DNA of 64,000 nucleotides from Micropterix aruncella (Eukaryota; Arthropoda; Insecta; Lepidoptera; Micropterigidae), in contig OX155951.1 in assembly GCA_944548615.1 (NCBI GenBank), forward strand, positions 25,492,273-25,556,272, given 5' to 3'. Each line of letters starts with the position of its first letter. Positions within the stretch are counted from its first letter, which is position 1. The notes under the pieces are model-generated. The model had not been told where the DNA came from and made no database searches. It worked only from the letters and a program-made list of their open reading frames with translations. Shown here piece by piece: positions 57,921 to 64,000 of the stretch. Position numbers and translations under genes: made by a program.

Positions 57921-58734
57921 ATGTTGCTTCAACGATTCTCCAGGAGCTGCAACAGCTGCTTTTGTCAAAACTCTTGTTAAATCAATGAAAAATCAAATGA
58001 AAGCTGTCATTCGGGCTAGATCAGGCAACATTTCTTATTATTAAAGAATATTTTTTTGCTATCTTTTTTGTTATAATTCGATTATTATCACTAACTCTGA
58101 AGCTGTCAAATTCGCAAAAAACGTGCACTTTGGATCTTCACCCACTTTGTTGACCCCATTTAAGCACAAAAAGGAACTATTGGATAGGCGTTGAAATAGA
58201 CTTTGAATCTGTATAAGCGTATTGAATCAATATACTAGTAATACTCGTATATACGATCAAGGCTTCGTTCCTCCAGGTTTCAATTAACGTTTCGTTTCCG
58301 TTTCTCAATTTTTTGACCTCCTAATTTCAATCTCAAATAATATGACTGCGCAGATTTTGGTTAACGTTTCCAGGAAGGCTCCATTGCGGTGCGCACAGGA
58401 TGGAGTTTTCTCGGGCCGCCCTGTCGCTTATTCGACACGCTTTTTCATTGCGCATCTTTAATCTATTCAAATATCCACATTAATTTTCATGATCGCCGAG
58501 GTGAATGACGCCTGATAATGAGGAGGCAAAGAATACTTGTGCTACTTTGCTGCGTTTCTTGGAAGTTACGATTGAGATGTATCTTGTTCGTATTAAAATT
58601 TAATCTTTAGAAATTTAATCTTTAGAAATCATTATGCCTTCCGCCTAATCACTGTGTGATGTGAAATATACAGATTTTGGAGAAAAAAAAAGATCAAATA
58701 TTTTGGTTTGTTTGTTTTTGTTTGCTTCTACTCT

Positions 58735-59440
58735 TTATTGTGAAATTTCACAACGGGCGGGCTTACTAACATACAACAATTTCTTACAGCCAACTATAAA
58801 ATGCTTATATGTATCATATGTGTGGGCGTAACATGTGTGTAAGTGTGTGTCTTGTTCAATCGGCTATCATCCGATTGACAGAATTCAAATGCAATTCCGT
58901 TAATTTTATCCCAGCGGAAAATGACGTCGCAGCCCGGTATCGAACCCGGAAACTTACAATGTAAGATCAGGCGACCTAAGGGGCCGTCCATATATTACGT
59001 ATTCACGTTTTTTGGGTTTTTCGACCCCCCTCCCCCCGCCTCCTTGTCAACAGACCTAATCAGCGAACAGACCCTTCCCCCTCCCCTCTCCCAAGATTAC
59101 GTAATCAACCGAATTCGTGGAAAATGTGAAGAATCGTGAACCCAGCGTGTGTAAAGTGTTTGAAGACGGTAAGTGAAAAAAAACATTTTAGAATGCTTTT
59201 AAAAATATATTTTATTAATTCAAAGTAATTACAAAATCTGCGGTGTATCTTCGGCGCGGCACTGCGGTATTTCCGCGCAGGTTTAGACAAAAAAATGCGA
59301 TACGGGGACGAATGTTTATTACGTAATCAGGACGGGCACCCCCCCACGTAATCAAGCGTAAGCCGCAGCTTTAACCATCCTCCCCCTTCGGTGATTACGT
59401 AATATGTGGACGGCCGCTAGTTACTATGCCACCGGGTCGT
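58735..59440 (-). mobile_element. tRNA-derived SINE split by a DNA transposon
   Basis: Body 58735-58978 and head remainder 59417-59440, both on the minus strand; the head has the B box GGTTCGATACC and the A-box region CATAGTAACTAG. The body matches the copy at 28255-28500. Removing 58979-59416 and one CTA restores the head seen at 38333-38412. Confidence 0.85.
58979..59416. mobile_element. 438-bp non-autonomous DNA transposon, 3-bp CTA duplication
   Basis: Left end AGGGGCCGTCCATATATTAC, right end GTAATATGTGGACGGCCG (inverted). CTA at 58976-58978 and 59417-59419. Subterminal CCCCCTCCCCCCG and CACCCCCCCACG runs. The 3-bp target and G-rich termini recall PIF/Harbinger elements, but the superfamily is my inference. 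Confidence 0.85.
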
Positions 59441-59639
59441 GTTTTTTCAGCGATAATATTTCGCTATTTCGTATTAACGCGTTCACGCCGCAATCAATAA
59501 ACAACCTAGTTGTTTTAACAGCAGAGAATTACTACCAACTACTAAAGAAAAAACGCGATTCATAATGAGAAACCAGTTAAGCACCCGTAATTCCAACCGC
59601 TGCATCGCATTTTTTCTCCATAGGCGTAAATAAGATTGC

Positions 59640-60165
59640 CCCTCTCAACCATATTATTAAATGTTAATTTATCTAAAGTCAATTTAAAGAGAATGGCGTG
59701 GATTGTAATAGTAATTGCGTCAATCAATCGAAATCACTACCCACCGATATAATTGGAAGCTAATTTACAAAATTGCATTACGGGCGTAATTAAATCAACC
59801 GTGAAGAATCGGGCGGAATTGGCTTTTGTTCAGCCCTGCGTGCCGGCATCCCGACTCGCTTGCGCGCGCGCCGGACGATGGCGGCCCTTGGAAGGGCTGT
59901 CGCAAAGTGCATTGTTGCGGGGCAATATTATTTAAGCTGCACCTAATTGCCCGTGAAGGCAATCGGCACTAAAAATGTAATTGCGCGCATTTATTGCGCT
60001 TCCGGTGACGCGTTCGCGCTGAATAATAATGGATAATGCGAGAGTTTGGCAGTGCGAATCGGTTGACGCTTTCGATGCAAGTGTGGCGCTTTGTTTTGGA
60101 CTATGGGAAAATGTTGACTTTCCCCTTTTGTCAGTCAAATTTGTTTGTTTAAAATACAAAAACAA
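59640..60165. promoter_or_regulatory. unique block with paired TAATT words and a CpG-rich core
   Basis: GGGCGTAATTAAATC, CACCTAATTGCC, AATGTAATTGCGCG, GCGCTGAATAATAATGG around a CpG-rich core (CTTGCGCGCGCGCCGG at 59860). No repeat relatives in the window. Composition is unlike both flanks. Candidate conserved non-coding element; an unrecognised exon is possible (frame 59753-59935 is unconvincing). Confidence 0.25.
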
Positions 60166-60189
60166 TTAAATATATTAAATAGAATTAAA

Positions 60190-60533
60190 ACACGACTGCC
60201 ATTACAGAAAATGTTTTTAATGTAATATTTGTGGTTTATGTATAAATTCGTAAAGACACATGTATATTTCTGGAATTTACTCAATCAGCATTTTTATTTG
60301 ACACTAAACAGGTTATTTTTATGCTAATTTATTGACATTTAGAAAACTATTTAATTTGATATTTTGGCAGTTAAGGTACCATATGACACCCGGGATGACA
60401 TAAAGATTCTAACAAAACAGCATTTATCTAAATCGGTTTAAGCGTTTAGAAGTTATGGTGGAATAAGGAAACGGAAAACATACGTAGATGGACCCTAAAC
60501 ACATTACACTCCTTTTTTGTTGGGCAGTCGTGT
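60190..60533. mobile_element. MITE, ACACGACTGCC family, copy 4
   Basis: 344 bp, starts ACACGACTGCCATTACAG, ends TTGTTGGGCAGTCGTGT: the best-preserved terminal inverted repeats of the family. Interior contains AAGCGTTTAGAAGTTATGG and GGAATAAGGAAACGGAAAAC. Confidence 0.9.
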
Positions 60534-60786
60534 AAAAACTAAGGTTGCAACCTATTACGATACGATTAATAAATGATTATTGTCGTTTTCTCGATGAATA
60601 AATTCAATATTTAATTTAATTTCACACTATTATTTATTTCCGTATTCCATTTTAATTTATCTATTTTCCGTATTCTGTTTTAACTGCGTCCTAATAATAA
60701 GGTTAGTTGTAACCTATTTGTAATGGTTATGGTACTAAAGAGTTTTTTTTTCATTATAACTTGCCGAATGTGCATATAAAACTAAA

Positions 60787-60930
60787 GACTTGACTGCCTT
60801 GAACAAGTCCTGGCACAGTTGGGTGGCAGCAGTATACATATGCTAATGATCATATCGGCAGTGTTAATTTTTAAAATATATTAATATATGCTTTTTAAAT
60901 GTGTCAATTAATTAATTAAATAAATAATGT
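60787..60930 (+). mobile_element. LINE 3' end, diverged relative of 32235
   Basis: GAACAAGTCCTGGCACAG then TTGGGTGGCAGCAG, ending in an AATTAATTAAATAAATAATG tail. Same order of words as 32250-32385, more diverged. Confidence 0.5.
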
Positions 60931-62640
60931 TGAAATAATTGTCTATTGTTGCATTATTTAGCGATTAGGTACCGGCAGAAAAAATAGGAGAGACAGGGGT
61001 GAAAATCCTGATAAATCTTTAAAAAATGCCAAAGCCCTAAACAGAATACTATTATTGTCATTACAAAATACAAAACATCAACAGTTTACGCAAAAAATAT
61101 TTTAAAAAACAATACAAAAGAAACGTCGCAGCGGCGTCAACCCTCTGAGGAATATAAGCTTTACAGAGTAAGGATTTTTTTGATATATAAAATTGTTAAA
61201 GGGCGATATAAATAACATGTACCTTTGTCAAAATTAGTTCAATAGGTTTTGTATAAATTGATGGGACATAAGTGTCCATGTGGTACATAAAGATGCCACA
61301 TGACAACTTTTTCCAAAATTTTATTATTTGATTATTTCCTATTATTTCTCTTTATCTGATTATTTTATAACTCAGAAATCATACGTAATAAAAGACGTAC
61401 TAAAAGAAAATTAATGAAATTGAAAATGTCGTCATAAACATTTTACTTATTTATTTAAAATTACCAGAGTTCTGTGGTCATTTGCGATATTTTGAGAAAA
61501 AATACAGTATATTTTGAAATAATATTTTTTTTTTGCTAATATGAAGATTCTGTTGTCTCAATAACATGGACAGAATATATATTTTTATTTATTCGTATTC
61601 GATAATTTATGAAATGATTTTTGAAATTATGGGACATTATGTCCCACGGTCCGTAAAGGTTAAGCGATTTTAACAATATCCATCATGAAGTAAGCAGGAG
61701 GACAATGAGGGAGGTGCATGGAGCTTCAGCTTTGTACTGTATGTAAGTATTAGTGAAATAATTGACAAGCAAAGATAGTGAACTGCTCACAGATACCACC
61801 TGACTATGGAGATACTCGTAATTAACTTATGCTGTTATTTTGTTCCGTATTGTAATAATTAGGTATTGAAGGGTCCACAGCCGTGGCTTCATTCAAAACA
61901 CTAACAAGATCGACTGCTAATGTAGTTCCGTCCGTTAACTAATCCCCTCATTACACGAACACGCTTTCTACATTAATGGGTTGCGCCTTGAGCCGAAGAC
62001 AATGGCTGGCGGACGATCGCTAAATTTAATTATGTTAAGTCGCGCTCGAAAGCCAATAAACCAATATGAGGGCCACAATAGACAACGATAATGGGAATGA
62101 GGTATCTACCGGTTTCCGCGCAAGCCGTTCGCTGCTCCTATGTTAATTATCTTTACGCTGCGGGTTACGGGTTAACCCGTATGCACTATCCCCCTAACCT
62201 ATCAGAAACAACATTTCCGTCGCCTAAACATGAAATTCTTGTAAGGGTTGTCTGACTAGTGGTTGTTCGTTTTTATACACCTTAATATACTTACTCTACT
62301 TAAGCTTAATTAAATCTACTTAATCTTCAATAATTGAAAGACGTCTGAGTGAACACAATTTACTATTTACTAAGTTTCGGGTAATTTCTCCATTAAAAAA
62401 AGTTTATCACAATAAATTCTGATCCAGTTCAACATCCCGTTTACTCGTATAGCAATGTACAGTGTCGTGTGCAATTTAAAAGTTTAATTATACGAGTACA
62501 AATCTTGTCTCTGGTGTGAGTCAATGACAGCAGTCGCTTGCCACGATGTCTTGTTACGTATTTATGTAATGTTGTCCTGGATGCTGTCTGAAACGTCACT
62601 AATTACTCGCCTACCGTACGACATCAGAAGACTATCGAAT
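60931..62640. other. non-coding, mostly unique
   Basis: AT-rich to 61700, then the mixed block listed separately (61860-62200), then AT-rich DNA. No repeat partner or frame of note. Confidence 0.45.
61860..62200. promoter_or_regulatory. unique block with a 14-bp palindrome
   Basis: Mixed composition with ACTAATCCCC (Bicoid-like word), TTTAATTATG, CCAATAAACC and the perfect palindrome ACGGGTTAACCCGT at 62167-62180. No repeat relatives seen. Candidate regulatory element. Confidence 0.2.
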
Positions 62641-63039
62641 ATATCAAGAATTTTCAAACTTTAACCTGAAAATTGTTTTATGGTCCATATCTGATGATGC
62701 AAATATAATTCGATGCAAACCAAGCAATACCCTCGAGGTAATTCGAGAATATCTTAATTATGATACTAATAATGAGATAAATATTATTCAAGATGATATG
62801 CTCTGGTTAGTAAAGACCAGCCTCGCAGCGATTTTTGAGAGAAACGAACTATTTGTGAAGTTTAGCATTTACATTCTGCTGTAAAACCTACCACATTTGT
62901 AGCCAGGCCCTTAGATTTAGTTTTCGGCTGCAAGATCATGGGTTGTTCAATTTTCACCATTCACTCTCCCAATCACAACTATCAGCTAGTATCATGTATA
63001 CATGGTGATTGTACTGAATAACCTATATTCCTCAGAAAC

Positions 63040-63640
63040 GCGCTGTTTATTAGAAAAAAAATCGCATACTACGACAGAATCTACTATATTTGCAGTGCCT
63101 TTGAGATATTATAAAGATCCAGTGGTTGGACCTCATCAGAAACAGAAAACCTACTTCGGAGTAAAATCCATGGCTTAGAGGCTTATCTCATGCTGTGGAA
63201 GTTACGCTGGTGTAGACATGTGTCCCGGATACCCGAGGGGAAACTGGCGAATCGTACCTTCCACTGTCAGCTTTGAGGGAGCAAGCGCACGAAAGGCGGG
63301 AAGCGTCTGCGATACAAGGATGTGCAAAAGTGACACATGAAGACGTATAATCACGAGTCCTTTGAATGCTATTCTCTGGCTGGTAATCGTCCTGAGTAGA
63401 GAAGGCTCGTTAGGTGGAGACAGGTCGCTTTCGACAACAGAAGAAAGTGAAGCTGAACTTTAAAAGAGACGAGCTGAATGCCAGAGCGGTCGCGGCTTTA
63501 GAATACTGTGTCGGTGTCCTGACGTTCCCCAAGTGTACTTGCATTCTTCACACCAAGATTGGTTACATCAGACACTTGCTGACTCACGAGAGTGTGGAGC
63601 ACCGAGGCACCACTAACTGAATCATGAAACGATAAGCTAG
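63040..63640 (+). pseudogene. LINE endonuclease-RT C-terminus with zinc-finger-like end
   Basis: Plus frames read KIHGLEAYLMLWKLRWCRHV, SRIPEGKLANRTFH, KRLRYKDVQK, then RRLVRWRQVAFDN and, at 63414-63617, FPKCTCILHTKIGYIRHLLT. This is the usual C-terminal part of an insect LINE polyprotein, ending in a CxxC-like/His motif. Stops and frame changes throughout; no catalytic part is left. Confidence 0.8.
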
Positions 63641-64000
63641 GGTAATCATCAACATCATATTATAAACGATTCTGATCTCGAATCAGCTCTATCGTAATAT
63701 GAAAATTGGCACAGTAATACAAAAATAAATTATTGTTAGTATAACTATACGACCAATTAAATAAATTAAACTTTAAGACATAATAAATCACAAATAGTCC
63801 TTTTATGATAATTATTTTTACACTTAGAAATATAGAAAAAAAAAGATATTAAAGACGCATTGGCTAAATAAATTATATCGTTATACATCAGGAGCATATG
63901 GGCTAGATAGAGTATCTTTTAAGTATTCCAGACCGGTGACTATTGCGGCTACATTTCAAATTTGGTAAGTTCCTCGAATAATATAGGTATTGTCGTTTCT

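Noticed and set aside
1..64000. CRISPR arrays, phage genes, bacterial operons or defence systems
   Set aside because: Searched by eye for regular short repeats with spacers and dense coding; the sequence is clearly intron-bearing, repeat-rich eukaryotic DNA.

Overview
The window is AT-rich insect genomic DNA. It is most likely from a moth or butterfly: the only intact protein gene is an aristaless-type paired-class homeobox gene, and the rest is non-coding sequence full of retroelement and MITE families of lepidopteran character. I see no bacterial operon, CRISPR array, phage or intact virus. The species call is inference and cannot be settled from one window.

The central gene is aristaless (al), on the minus strand between 25.85 and 11.6 kb. 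Its coding sequence is split over three exons: 25747-25464, a 46-nt microexon at 23802-23757, and 12179-11607. The exons join in frame to a 300-residue protein with an N-terminal MGISEE motif, a Q50 paired-class homeodomain at residues 65-124, and a C-terminal OAR motif. Intron 1 is 1.66 kb. Intron 2 is 11.6 kb and hosts a 2-kb 5'-truncated Jockey-like LINE in the same orientation as the gene. Exon 3 is GC-rich in an AT-rich setting. Everything above 25.85 kb is the 5' flank, or unseen 5' UTR introns, of al. It may hold its regulatory DNA, and several unique TAAT-rich stretches are candidate enhancers.

The rest is mostly a repeat landscape. 1-11 kb: a LINE remnant next to a 340-bp block, a perfect 29-bp inverted repeat, a long-TIR MITE, a near-palindromic hairpin, a 120-bp tandem array split by a 1.2-kb insertion with a 16-bp target duplication, and a LINE 3' end. 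16-28.5 kb: MITEs (one piggyBac-like, with TTAA duplications, nested in a LINE) and a tRNA-derived SINE. 28.5-46 kb: LINE tails, a 42-bp-arm hairpin, a composite MITE, a LINE RT end, a 392-bp tandem duplication and a second copy of the intronic LINE tail. 46-57 kb: inverted copies of an element with 118-bp subrepeats around a LINE RNase H remnant, a chimeric serine-protease/CLIP pseudogene with reversed domain order, and a broken transposon-associated gene with a YqaJ-type nuclease domain. 57-64 kb: a SINE split by a 438-bp DNA transposon, another MITE, a LINE tail and a LINE C-terminus.

No multi-gene system is visible. The items most worth a second look are the al regulatory flank, the hairpins, the scrambled protease/CLIP fragment, the YqaJ gene remnant, and the nested insertions whose target duplications can be read directly.
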